The translations under genes were made by a program, and so were the position numbers. Below the pieces are notes generated by a model. The model ran no database searches and was not told the origin of the DNA. It saw nothing but the letters and a program-made list of their open reading frames with translations. Source: Streptomyces sp. NRRL S-337 (GTDB lineage: Bacteria > Actinomycetota > Actinomycetes > Streptomycetales > Streptomycetaceae). Taken from it: 64,000 bases of DNA. This document shows, in pieces, positions 50,748 through 58,708 of the stretch. Positions within the stretch are counted from its first letter, which is position 1; every line of letters begins with the position of its first letter. The stretch is from positions 21,143 to 85,142 of the forward strand of contig NZ_JOIX01000027.1 of NCBI RefSeq assembly GCF_000720175.1. Direction: 5' to 3'.

Positions 50748-51674
50748 ATGAACGACCTCCAGCCCTCGGGCCCCACCGACCTCGCCGCGCTCGCCGCCGG
50801 GATGGCGCGCACCAACGAGCTGCTCGCCCGGGTCCTCACCAAGGTCGGCACGACCCCCTCGGTGCACGCCGCCTTCGTCGACGCCGGCTACGTCTACGCC
50901 GCCGCCGGGAAGCTCGTCGCCGGCACCGAGGACCGCAAGGGCTTCGAGCTCGACGCCGAAGGGATCATCGAGTCCTTCATCGAGCGGTCCCGGACGATCT
51001 TCCCGGACAGCCGGCTGCTGCGGGTCTACTGGTACGACGGCGCCCGCCGCCGCCTCCACACCCCCGAGCAGCAGCGGATCGCCGAGCTGCCGGACGTGAA
51101 GGTCAGGCTCGGCAACCTCAACGCCAACAACCAGCAGAAGGGCGTCGATTCCCTGATCCGCTCGGACCTGGAGTCGCTGGCCCGGCACCGGGCGATCACC
51201 GACGCGGTGCTCATCGGTGGCGACGAGGACCTGGTCTCCGCGGTCGAGGCGGCCCAGGGCTACGGCGCCCGGGTCCACCTGTGGGGCATCGAGGCGCCGG
51301 CCGGCCGCAACCAGGCCGAACCCCTGCTGTGGGAGGCCGACAGCACCCGCGTCTTCGACCTGGACTTCTGCAAGCCCTACGTCACCCGGCGGACCGGCAT
51401 CGACACCGCCGACCAGGCCGGCGGCGAGAGCCCGGCACCCGGCCGGGAGGAGGTCCGCTTCGTCGGGGCCCGGGTCGCCGCCCAATGGCTTTCGGAGCGC
51501 GGCCGGGAATGGGCGGCCGGCCTGCTGCCCGGACACCCGTACCTCCCCGGGCCCGTCGACCAGGAGCTGCTGACCGCCGCCGAGGCGCTGCTGCATCACT
51601 CCCTGCGCGGCCACGCCGACCTGCGCCGGGTGCTGCGGGACGGCTTCTGGGAGCACGTACAAGGACAGCTCTAG
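50748..51674 (+). CDS. NYN-domain (PIN-like) putative RNase
   Basis: 308 residues. The NYN/LabA domain shows the acidic residues of a PIN-like active site: AFVDAGYVYAAAGKL (Asp), RVYWYDGARRR (Asp), QKGVDSLIRSDLESL (Asp in the third motif) and DAVLIGGDEDLVSAVEAAQGYG (Asp-Asp). The C-terminal ~100 residues are a helical domain. Such proteins are metal-dependent RNases, in some cases effectors of defence or RNA maturation. No partner toxin or antitoxin gene is next to it. The ATG lacks a ribosome site. Confidence 0.9.
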   Translation: MNDLQPSGPTDLAALAAGMARTNELLARVLTKVGTTPSVHAAFVDAGYVYAAAGKLVAGTEDRKGFELDAEGIIESFIERSRTIFPDSRLLRVYWYDGARRRLHTPEQQRIAELPDVKVRLGNLNANNQQKGVDSLIRSDLESLARHRAITDAVLIGGDEDLVSAVEAAQGYGARVHLWGIEAPAGRNQAEPLLWEADSTRVFDLDFCKPYVTRRTGIDTADQAGGESPAPGREEVRFVGARVAAQWLSERGREWAAGLLPGHPYLPGPVDQELLTAAEALLHHSLRGHADLRRVLRDGFWEHVQGQL

Positions 51675-51700
51675 CGAGCCCCGGGGCGGCCGAGGGCGGC

Positions 51701-52162
51701 TCAGGCCCGGGCGAGGAGTCCCGCCAGCCGGTCGAAGAAGCTCGTCCAGCCCGCCTCCGCCTGCTGGTACTGCTCCGGAGTGAGGTTGCCGCCGAGCTGC
51801 CGGAAGGCCATCTCCGTCCGGTCCCCGAGATCGCTCAGGGTCACCCTGATCAGCTCGCCCTCCGAACTGCTCGGCGCATAGGCGTCGTTGAGCGTGAACT
51901 CCAGCGCCTCCGGCGGCACGACCTGCCGGTACACCCCCGAGAACGGCAGCTCGCTGCCGTCCGGGGAGTGCATGACCAGACTCCACGACCCGCCCGGCCG
52001 GACGTCCATCGTCATCCGCTCGACCGGCACCGTCAGCTCCCCGCCGAACCAGTACGCGAAGTGCGCGGGCGTGGTCCAGGCCTCGAAGACCAGGTCGCGG
52101 CGGGCGTCGAAGGTGCGGGTCAGCGCGATGCCGTGCGGGTCGTCCTGGGGGTTCTCGGTCAT
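51701..52162 (-). CDS. SRPBCC (AHSA1/START-like) domain protein
   Basis: 153 residues. It has the typical opening ALTRTFDARRDLVFEAWTTPAHFAYWFG, the strand pattern MDVRPGGSWSLVM, the helix PPEALEFTLNDAYAP, and the closing GGNLTPEQYQQAEAGWTSFFDRLAGLL. A ligand-binding cavity protein of unknown ligand. Start ATG at 52162. It lies convergent to the NYN gene and upstream of nothing on its strand. Confidence 0.92.
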   Translation of the reverse strand: MTENPQDDPHGIALTRTFDARRDLVFEAWTTPAHFAYWFGGELTVPVERMTMDVRPGGSWSLVMHSPDGSELPFSGVYRQVVPPEALEFTLNDAYAPSSSEGELIRVTLSDLGDRTEMAFRQLGGNLTPEQYQQAEAGWTSFFDRLAGLLARA

Positions 52163-52271
52163 GTCGGGCCCTTCGTCGGCAGCCGGTGCCGGGCGGGCCG
52201 CACCGGCCCGCCCGCTTCCTTTCGATGCTCGCCGAACCGTCCGGCGCTGTCCCGACGACACCCCGGGGGCG

Positions 52272-53138
52272 CTACCCCACCCCGCTCCAGAAACCCGTCA
52301 GCGCCTCGGCGGTCTTCTCCGGACGTTCGACGTTGGGGGAGTGCTCGGCGCCCTCGATGACGGTGCGCCGGGCCGACAGCCGGCGCGCCATGTCGTCCAT
52401 CGACGGCACCGGCCAGGCGTAGTCCAGCGCCCCCGAGACGACGTGCACGGGGAGCCCGGTACGGGCCAGCTGCGCCACCCGGTCGGGCTCCGCCAGCATC
52501 TGCCGGCCGGTCGCGATCAGCTGCTCGGGGACGGTGTTCAGCCAACGGCGGTGCAGGAACGCGCCGATCTCCGGCGGGGTCTCCGCGTCCGCCGCCTCCG
52601 GCGGGTCCAGCTCGCGCATCGCCCGCCAGACGTCCTCCATGTCGAGCGAGCCGAGCGCGTCGATCAGCATCCGCACCCGGGCCTGCTGGGACGTCTCGAT
52701 GGCCGCCGGACCGGAGCTGAGCGCGGTCAGCGAACGGAACGGGGCGGCGTCGAGCAGCACCGCGGCCCGGGTGATCAGCCCGCCCAGCGAATGCCCGAGC
52801 AGATGCAGCGGACCGTTCCCGGCCTGCTGCACGGCCCGCGCCTGGGCCAGTACGTCGAGCGCCAACTCCCGCTGGGCGTAAGCCCGTTCGTCGCGCGGGC
52901 CGGCGGACTCGTGCTGCCCACGGCCGTCCAGCGCGACCGCCCGGAACCCGGCCGCGGCGAGCGGCGCCAGCAAGGCGATGAAGTCCTCCTTGCTGCCGGT
53001 GAAGCCGGGCACCAGCAGCGCGGTCCCGATCGGCGCGCCGTCGGGGCGGGCGTCGTGCACGGCGAACTCGCCGCGGTCGGTGTCGAGTCGGTACGCGCGG
53101 GCGCACGGGGGCAGCGTGAGGGTGGGCGGCCTACTCAT
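52272..53138 (-). CDS. Alpha/beta hydrolase
   Basis: 288 residues. Nucleophile elbow LLGHSLGGLITRAA (Ser in GHSLG), acid region VVSGALDYAWPVPSM (Asp), and His in EGAEHSPNVERPE; oxyanion LLVPGFTGSKEDF. The cap is helical (about 150-210). Broad esterase or lactonase class; exact substrate unknown. The start ATG at 53138 is behind a leaderless-type TAACCT. Confidence 0.92.
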   Translation of the reverse strand: MSRPPTLTLPPCARAYRLDTDRGEFAVHDARPDGAPIGTALLVPGFTGSKEDFIALLAPLAAAGFRAVALDGRGQHESAGPRDERAYAQRELALDVLAQARAVQQAGNGPLHLLGHSLGGLITRAAVLLDAAPFRSLTALSSGPAAIETSQQARVRMLIDALGSLDMEDVWRAMRELDPPEAADAETPPEIGAFLHRRWLNTVPEQLIATGRQMLAEPDRVAQLARTGLPVHVVSGALDYAWPVPSMDDMARRLSARRTVIEGAEHSPNVERPEKTAEALTGFWSGVG

Positions 53139-53144
53139 GGGGTG

Positions 53145-53150
53145 AGGTTA
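53145..53150 (-). promoter_or_regulatory. Leaderless -10 box for the alpha/beta hydrolase
   Basis: TAACCT on the minus strand, six bases before the ATG at 53138, no ribosome site. Confidence 0.6.
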
Positions 53151-53186
53151 ACCGGACCGGTCGGGAAAACCGGGCCGGGACGCCGA

Positions 53187-53222
53187 ACGACCCGGCACCC
53201 GCGGGGAGCGGGGCCGGGTCGT
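53187..53222 (-). terminator. Hairpin after rhlE
   Basis: ACGACCCGGC (53187-53196) and GCCGGGTCGT (53213-53222) pair perfectly around a 16-base G+C-rich loop, 23 bases beyond the rhlE stop. Confidence 0.65.
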
Positions 53223-53245
53223 CCGGTCGATCGGGCCGTACGGCG

Positions 53246-55369
53246 TCAGTCGGCCGGCTGGGCGGCGGCGGCCTTACGGGTCCGGGTGCGCTTCGGCTTG
53301 GCCGGAGCCTCCTCGCCGTCCACGGCGGCGGGGGCCGCGGCCGCGGTCTTCTTGGCGGCAGCAGTCTTCGCCGCCGTCTTGCGCGTCCGCTTCGGCTTGG
53401 CCGGGGCCTCCTCAGCGGCCTCGGCGGTCACCGCCGCGGCCTCGGGGGCCTCGGTGGCGGCCGGCTTGGCGGCGGCCTTGCGGGTGCGGGTGCGCTTCGG
53501 CTTGGCGGGGGCCTCGTCGGTGCCCTCGGCGGTGTCCACCACGGCCTCGGCGGCCTCGGCCGAAGTGGCCTTGGCGGCGGCGGCCTTACGGGTCCGGGTG
53601 CGCTTCGGCTTGGCCGGAGCCTCCTCGGTGCCCTCGGCGGTGTCCACCACGGCCTGGGCGGCCTCGGCGGCCTCCTGCGCGGCCGGCTCGGCCTCGGCGG
53701 CCTTGCGGGTCCGGGTGCGGGTCCGCTTCGGCTTGGCCGGGGCCTCGGTCACCTCGGACGCCGGGGCGACCGGAGCGGCCTCGGCCACCACGTCGGCGGC
53801 CTCCGTGTCCTGCGCCGGGGCGGCGCCCGCCACCGGGATCGTCGCCGCGGCCTGCCCGCTGCGGGTCCGGCGGCGCCGGCGCGGCTGGCGCGGACCCGCG
53901 GACTCCTCAACGGCCTCCGCGGTGCCCTCGGCGGCGTCGAGCGACCCGGTCGCCTTCGCCTCGGAAGCAGCCGGGCCGTCCAGCGGCGTGCCGCCGCGGG
54001 TACGGCGGCGCTGGCGCGGTGCACGGGTGCGCTGGGGACGCTCCTCCTCGACGGCCGCGCCCCGGCGGGGCCCGCGGCCGCGGCCGCCGGTCTCGCCCAG
54101 GTCCTCGACCTCTTCCGCGGCGAGCCCGGCCCGGGTGCGCTCGGCGCGCGGCAGCACGCCCTTGGTGCCCGCGGGGATGTGGAGCTGCTCGTAGAGGTGC
54201 GGCGAGGTGGAGTAGGTCTCCTCCGGCTCGTCGAACGGCAGGTCCAGCGCCTTGTTGATCAGCTTCCAGCGCGGGATGTCGTCCCAGTCGACGAGGGTGA
54301 TCGCGGTGCCCTTGGCGCCCGCCCGGCCGGTGCGGCCGATGCGGTGCAGGTAGGTCTTCTCGTCCTCGGGCGACTGGTAGTTGATGACGTGGGTCACACC
54401 CTCGACGTCGATACCGCGGGCGGCGACGTCGGTGCAGACCAGGACGTCGACCTTGCCGTTGCGGAAGGCTCGCAGCGCCTGCTCGCGGGCGCCCTGGCCG
54501 AGGTCGCCGTGGACCGCGCCGGACGCGAAGCCGCGCCGGGAGAGCTGGTCGGCGATGTCGGCGGCGGTCCGCTTCGTCCGGCAGAACACCATCGCCAGAC
54601 CGCGGCCCTCGGCCTGCAGTATCCGCGCGACCATCTCCGGCTTGTCCATGGAGTGCGCGCGGAAGACGTGCTGGGTGGTGTTGGCGACGGTCTGGCCCTC
54701 GTCGTCCGGCGCGGTGGCGCGGATGTGCGTGGGCTGCGACATGTAGCGGCGGGCCAGGGAGATGACCTGGCCGGGCATGGTCGCGGAGAACAGCATGGTC
54801 TGCCGCTTGGCCGGCAGCAGCTGGATGATCTTCTCGACGTCGGGCAGGAAGCCCAGGTCGAGCATCTCGTCGGCCTCGTCGAGCACCAGGCTCTTGATCT
54901 GCGAGAGGTTGAGCTTCTTCTGGCCCGCGAGGTCCAGCAGCCGGCCGGGCGTGCCGACGATCACGTCGACGCCCTTCTTCAGCGCCTCGACCTGGGGCTC
55001 GTAGGCCCGGCCGCCGTAGATGGCCAGCACCCGGACGTTGCGGACCTTGCCGGCGGTGAGCAGGTCGTTGGTGACCTGCTGGCACAGCTCACGGGTGGGG
55101 ACGACGACGAGGGCCTGCGGTGCCTCGGTCAGCTGCTCGGGCTGCGCCCGGCCCGCCTCGACGTCCGCCGGGACGGTGACCCGCTCGATGAGCGGAAGTC
55201 CGAAGCCCAGGGTCTTGCCGGTGCCGGTCTTGGCCTGGCCGATGACGTCGTTGCCGGAGAGGGCGACGGGGAGCGTCATCTCCTGGATGGGGAAGGGGGA
55301 AACGATGCCGACAGCTTCCAGGGCCTCGGCGGTCTCGGGAAAAATCCCGAGGTCTCGGAACGTAGACAG
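53246..55369 (-). CDS. rhlE: DEAD-box RNA helicase with a repetitive basic (H1-like) tail; probable CTG start
   Basis: 707 residues from the proposed start. Q motif PFPIQEMTLP (26-34), Walker A AKTGTGKT (46-53), PTREL (91-95), GG, TPGR (140-143), DEAD (164-167), SAT, then helicase-C motifs with ARGIDVEG and HRIGRTGRAG. After ~400 comes a long disordered tail with five copies of APAKPKRTRTRK, separated by Ala/Glu-rich spacers, plus RRRRRTRSG. No ATG, GTG or TTG lies between the conserved first residues and an implausible ~100-residue extension. AGAAGAGG (55384-55377) lies seven bases before a CTG at 55369, giving the STFRDLGI start. Orthologue of Rv3211. Confidence 0.93.
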   Translation of the reverse strand: MSTFRDLGIFPETAEALEAVGIVSPFPIQEMTLPVALSGNDVIGQAKTGTGKTLGFGLPLIERVTVPADVEAGRAQPEQLTEAPQALVVVPTRELCQQVTNDLLTAGKVRNVRVLAIYGGRAYEPQVEALKKGVDVIVGTPGRLLDLAGQKKLNLSQIKSLVLDEADEMLDLGFLPDVEKIIQLLPAKRQTMLFSATMPGQVISLARRYMSQPTHIRATAPDDEGQTVANTTQHVFRAHSMDKPEMVARILQAEGRGLAMVFCRTKRTAADIADQLSRRGFASGAVHGDLGQGAREQALRAFRNGKVDVLVCTDVAARGIDVEGVTHVINYQSPEDEKTYLHRIGRTGRAGAKGTAITLVDWDDIPRWKLINKALDLPFDEPEETYSTSPHLYEQLHIPAGTKGVLPRAERTRAGLAAEEVEDLGETGGRGRGPRRGAAVEEERPQRTRAPRQRRRTRGGTPLDGPAASEAKATGSLDAAEGTAEAVEESAGPRQPRRRRRTRSGQAAATIPVAGAAPAQDTEAADVVAEAAPVAPASEVTEAPAKPKRTRTRTRKAAEAEPAAQEAAEAAQAVVDTAEGTEEAPAKPKRTRTRKAAAAKATSAEAAEAVVDTAEGTDEAPAKPKRTRTRKAAAKPAATEAPEAAAVTAEAAEEAPAKPKRTRKTAAKTAAAKKTAAAAPAAVDGEEAPAKPKRTRTRKAAAAQPAD
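53263..53750 (-). repeat. Five AKPKRTRTRK-type repeats in the rhlE tail
   Basis: The segment CGGGTGCGCTTCGGCTTGGC or a close variant recurs near 53285, 53390, 53485, 53590 and 53715, each encoding PAKPKRTRTRK, with Ala/Glu/Thr spacers of about 25-35 residues. Lys/Pro/Ala/Arg/Thr repeats of this type are found in histone-H1-like and Lsr2-like tails and bind nucleic acids. Confidence 0.85.
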
Positions 55370-55805
55370 AATCTTGCCTCTTCTGTGAGACGCGGCGTGA
55401 GGCGGCGAAGGGGGTCGTACCGCACCGTCGCACGGTTTCGTACGGGGCCGGCCAGATGGGGCCGGTGGCGCGGGACCACTGCCAACGCTCAGGCGCTCCT
55501 GCCGCGAGCGGTGTGCCTCCTGCTGTGCGTACGTCTCGTACGCGCCGCGGGGGAGGGCGGTCGGTTTGGAGCCGATCGGGCCACCGACCGGGCATCCGCT
55601 TCGTGGAACGACCCACCGATACTCGGCAGGTCCAATACCACTGTACCCCGGATACGGCGCCCCCATCCGAAGGCTTGTATGAGTGAGGAATACGTCACGT
55701 CCCCACGCGCCGCCCGGACCCCGCTCCGGCGGGCCGGTCGTACGGGTGAACGGAACTGGCTGACCAGGACCTTCCCCGGACCGCCGAGCGGGCTATTGTG
55801 CCGCC
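55370..55805. other. Divergent region between rhlE and the ferritin-like gene
   Basis: 436 bases. On the minus strand, TACAGT at 55645-55640 is a -10 candidate for rhlE and would leave a ~265-base leader, as is common for cold-inducible helicases. On the plus strand TATTGT at 55794-55799 is the -10 box for the ferritin-like gene. A 46-codon plus-strand frame at 55679-55819 is not convincing. Confidence 0.5.
55794..55799 (+). promoter_or_regulatory. Leaderless -10 box for the ferritin-like gene
   Basis: TATTGT six bases before the ATG at 55806, no ribosome site. Confidence 0.65.
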
Positions 55806-56543
55806 ATGGGAACGCCTGACAACGCCGCGGCTGACGCGCAAGAACACACCGGGATCGCCGCCCAGGACTGGGCGCAGGCATCCGCCGACCCGCACTACCG
55901 GGCCGCCGTGATCGATCTGCTCGGCGCGCTCGCGTACGGCGAGCTGTCCGCCTTCGAGCGCCTGGCGGAGGACGCCAAGCTCGCGCCGACGATGGACGAC
56001 AAGGCCGAGCTGGCCAAGATGGCCTCGGCCGAGTTCCACCACTTCGAGCGGCTGCGGGAGCGGCTGGCCCAGATCGAGGCCGAGCCGAACGAGGCCATGG
56101 AGCCGTTCGCCGCCGCCCTGGACGAGTTCCACCGGCAGACCGCACCGTCGGACTGGCTGGAGGGCCTGGTCAAGGCCTACGTGGGCGACTCGATCGCCAG
56201 TGACTTCTACCGTGAGGTCGCGGCACGGCTGGACGCCGACACCCGCGATCTGGTGCTGGCGGTGCTGGACGACACCGGGCACGCGACCTTCGCCGTGGAG
56301 AAGGTGCGGGCGGCCATCGAGGCCGAGCCGCGGGTCGGCGGCCGGCTCGCACTGTGGGCCCGCCGGCTGATGGGCGAGGCGCTCTCGCAGGCCCAGCGGG
56401 TCGTCGCGGACCGTGACGCGCTCTCCACGATGCTGGTGGGCGGGGTCGCCGACGGCTTCGACCTGGCCGAGGTGGGCCGGATGTTCTCCCGGATCACCGA
56501 GGCACACACCAAGCGGATGGCGGCGCTGGGCCTGGCGGCCTGA
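55806..56543 (+). CDS. Ferritin-like protein (MiaE_2 / Rv3210c-like)
   Basis: 245 residues, helical. The Glu/His ligands of a diiron site are suggested by LLGALAYGELSAFERLAED, ASAEFHHFERLRERL, AYVGDSIASDFYREVA and LAVLDDTGHATFAVEKVRA, the ExxH pattern of ferritin-like folds. The family is named after the tRNA hydroxylase MiaE but members in actinobacteria have unknown substrates. It sits divergent to rhlE and near DUF3107/TetR, as in mycobacteria (Rv3211-Rv3208). Confidence 0.92.
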   Translation: MGTPDNAAADAQEHTGIAAQDWAQASADPHYRAAVIDLLGALAYGELSAFERLAEDAKLAPTMDDKAELAKMASAEFHHFERLRERLAQIEAEPNEAMEPFAAALDEFHRQTAPSDWLEGLVKAYVGDSIASDFYREVAARLDADTRDLVLAVLDDTGHATFAVEKVRAAIEAEPRVGGRLALWARRLMGEALSQAQRVVADRDALSTMLVGGVADGFDLAEVGRMFSRITEAHTKRMAALGLAA

Positions 56544-56577
56544 CCGGCGACGTACGAAGGAGGGGCCGCCGGGCGCT

Positions 56578-56868
56578 TCAGGCCGTCCGGTGCCCCTTCA
56601 GCGTCGCGGCCGGCCGCCGAAGACGGCTGCGCGGCGGGCGCACCAGGACCGACAGCAGCGCCGCGCCCAGGGCGACCGCGGCGAGCATCACCTGGACGGG
56701 GTGCCCGGGGCCGAGGATCGAGCGGGTCAGCAACGCGCCGAGCAGGGACGCGACCGGGCCGGTCGCCAGGGTGAGACCGCGCGCGGGGAAGCGGTCGGGC
56801 AGTCGGCGCATGGCGAAGACCGCGATGGCGAGGCCGATGGCCACGGCTCCGAGCGCTTCGAAGATCAT
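56578..56868 (-). CDS. Small membrane protein (96 aa)
   Basis: Three helices: FEALGAVAIGLAIAVFAM (3-20), LATGPVASLLGALLTRS (34-50) and VMLAAVALGAALLSVLV (60-77), then a basic tail LRRPAATLKGHRTA. The ATG at 56868 has GGGAAG about four bases upstream. Not recognised; convergent with the ferritin-like gene over 34 bases. It takes the place of Rv3209 in the mycobacterial order but resemblance is weak. Confidence 0.78.
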   Translation of the reverse strand: MIFEALGAVAIGLAIAVFAMRRLPDRFPARGLTLATGPVASLLGALLTRSILGPGHPVQVMLAAVALGAALLSVLVRPPRSRLRRPAATLKGHRTA

Positions 56869-57074
56869 GCTCTTCCCTTCCACGTTCCGTGCGGGCTTCG
56901 GGCACCACGCCACTGGCGCGGTGCGCCGATCCGTCGGGCGAACAAATCGGTCGTAGGCGGTCGTACCCAGGGGGCGGCGGCAGCAACCCTCGGCGCGCCA
57001 CCCCGCTGCCCGATCAGCGCAGCGGGCCGGAGACCGGGCCGGAGACCGGGCGCCGACCAGGACGAACGGGAAAA

Positions 57075-57113
57075 GGCGGCGGCCCGGGGGAACGCGTCCC
57101 CCGGGCCGCCGCC
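57075..57113 (-). terminator. 17-pair intrinsic terminator after the DUF3107 gene
   Basis: GGCGGCGGCCCGGGGGA (57075-57091) pairs perfectly with 57097-57113 around ACGCG. On the minus strand TTTTCCCG follows directly, which makes it a good intrinsic terminator for the DUF3107 transcript. Confidence 0.92.
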
Positions 57114-57148
57114 CTCATGCTCCGCGGGCGCCGTGCGGCGCCCGTCGA

Positions 57149-57376
57149 TCAGAGCGCGCCGAACCCGACCTTGCGGCCGGCCGGCTCGCCGATCTCGACA
57201 TAGGCCAGCCGGTCCGCCGGGATCAGGACCTTGCGGCCGTGTTCGTCCGCCAGCTTCAGCAGCTCCGACTTGCCGGCCAGCGCCTCGGCCACCGTCCGCT
57301 CGACCTCTTCGGCAGACTGCCCGCTCTCCAGAACGATCTCGCGGGGCGCGTGCTGCACGCCGATCTTGACCTCCAC
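57149..57376 (-). CDS. DUF3107 small protein (75 aa)
   Basis: 75 residues: VEVKIGVQHAPREIVLESG, AEEVERTVAEALAGKSELLKL, then DEHGRKVLIPADRLAYVEIG. A compact alpha/beta domain conserved in actinobacteria (Rv3208A-like). GTG start at 57376; GGAGGG about ten bases upstream. It follows the TetR gene on the same strand, so the two may be co-transcribed. Function unknown; the LIPADRLAYVEIG strand pair resembles small ATP-binding-like or adaptor folds, without motif evidence. Confidence 0.9.
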   Translation of the reverse strand: MEVKIGVQHAPREIVLESGQSAEEVERTVAEALAGKSELLKLADEHGRKVLIPADRLAYVEIGEPAGRKVGFGAL

Positions 57377-57517
57377 GGCTTTTGTCCCTCCGACGGTCTG
57401 CAGGTCCCCCAGCACCGCTGGGGGGAGGATGCGCGGCCATCCGCGCCGTACGCAGCACACATTAGCCCGGTACGGGGACGCACAGGACGCCGTGGACCAC
57501 GCCCGCAGCGAACAGGG

Positions 57518-58159
57518 TCAGTGCGTGTCGCTGCCGTGCAGCGGGAAGCCGGCGATGCCCTTCCAGGCGAGCGACGTCAGCAGGGCCACCGCGGTGTCCC
57601 GCGGGACCGCGCTCCCGGAGGAGAGCCAGTACCGCGCCACCACCTGGGAAACCCCGCCCAGGCCGACCGCGAGCAGCATCGACTCGTCCTGCGACAGGCC
57701 GGTGTCCTCGGCGATCACCGCGCTTATGGCCTCGGCGCACTCCAGCGACACCTTGTCCACCCGCTCGCGGACCGCCGGCTCGTTGGTCAGGTCCGACTCG
57801 AAGACCAGCCGGAAGGCGCCGCCCGGGTCCTCGACGTACGCGAAGTAGGCGTCCATCGTCGCCGCGACCCGCTGCTTGTTGTCGGTGGTCGACGCCAGCG
57901 CCGAACGCACCGAGTGCAGCAGCGACTCGCAGTGCTGGTCCAGCAGCGCGAGGTAGAGCTCCAGCTTCCCCGGGAAGTGCTGGTAGAGCACCGGCTTGCT
58001 GACGCCGGCCCGCTCGGCGATGTCGTCCATGGCCGCGGCGTGGTAGCCCTGTGCGACGAAAACCTCCTGGGCCGCACCCAGAAGCTGGTTCCGCCGGGCG
58101 CGGCGTGGCAGGCGTGTGCCCCGCGGGCGCGCCGCCTCGGTCTGCTCGATGGCGCTCAC
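57518..58159 (-). CDS. TetR-family regulator (Rv3208-like)
   Basis: 213 residues. The HTH is TRLPRRARRNQLLGAAQEVFVAQGYHAAAMDDIAERAGVSKPVLYQHFPGK, read in blocks (about 15-62). The helical ligand domain fills the rest, with VGLGGVSQVVARYWL typical of this subfamily. The GTG at 58159 has GGGAGGC about five bases upstream. By context it is the orthologue of Rv3208. The ligand and targets are unknown, but its own promoter in 58160-58300 is a likely target. Confidence 0.92.
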   Translation of the reverse strand: MSAIEQTEAARPRGTRLPRRARRNQLLGAAQEVFVAQGYHAAAMDDIAERAGVSKPVLYQHFPGKLELYLALLDQHCESLLHSVRSALASTTDNKQRVAATMDAYFAYVEDPGGAFRLVFESDLTNEPAVRERVDKVSLECAEAISAVIAEDTGLSQDESMLLAVGLGGVSQVVARYWLSSGSAVPRDTAVALLTSLAWKGIAGFPLHGSDTH

Positions 58160-58307
58160 GCTGCCTCCCAGAAATCGTTCCCTACGCGGCCAGTACAAGG
58201 TGGTGCACCGCGCCCGCCATCGTACTTTTGGGTAACCCGGCTGTGCGCGGTCCGGGCCGAGAATTTCTCTCCGGCTCCGGCCCGCCAATGCGACATAACG
58301 CCCCAGG

Positions 58308-58526
58308 TCATCGGTATTCGTCTTCGTTCAGTTCGACGACCCGGGCCTGCTCGGCGAGGTCCGCCTCGTTCGCGGCGGCCGGGTCGACGCCGTTCAGCGC
58401 CTCGTCGCGCTGCGGTGCGAGATCGGCGTACTGCTCCTGGGCGTCCGCCTCCGGCGCCTCCACGTCGATTTCGGCGGTGTCGCTGTCGTCCACGAAAGTG
58501 TCCGGGTCTGTCGGGTCGACATGCAT
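58308..58526 (-). CDS. Small acidic protein (72 aa)
   Basis: 72 residues, strongly acidic (about 20 Asp/Glu, few Lys/Arg): MHVDPTDPDTFVDDSDTAEI, then Ala/Glu-rich and AANEADLAEQARVVELNED at the end, with a final helix. The ATG at 58526 has AAAGGC upstream. I do not recognise the family. Intrinsically disordered, with the size and charge of small adaptor or chaperone-like proteins. Divergent from the hydrolase at 58709. Confidence 0.75.
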   Translation of the reverse strand: MHVDPTDPDTFVDDSDTAEIDVEAPEADAQEQYADLAPQRDEALNGVDPAAANEADLAEQARVVELNEDEYR

Positions 58527-58695
58527 GATGACTGCCTTTCTCGGTGCTTTCTCGCGTGCTCGCTGGTCGGCTGGTGCCTGGCAGGAAAGCAGGGGCAGGG
58601 GCGGCCCGCCCCTGCCTACGAGCGTAGGAGAGCGGCCGCGACGGCGCGATGCGGTGTGTGACCGCGAACACACGATCGGGGGTGTGATCGTCTCG

Positions 58696-58701
58696 TAACA
58701 T
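58696..58701 (+). promoter_or_regulatory. Leaderless -10 box for the 58709 hydrolase
   Basis: TAACAT seven bases before the ATG at 58709, no ribosome site. Confidence 0.65.
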
Positions 58702-58708
58702 CGACTCC

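Noticed and set aside
55679..55819. 46-codon frame MSEEYVTSPRAAR... ending inside the ferritin-like gene
   Set aside because: No ribosome site or -10 box, overlaps the ferritin-like start, composition not distinctive.
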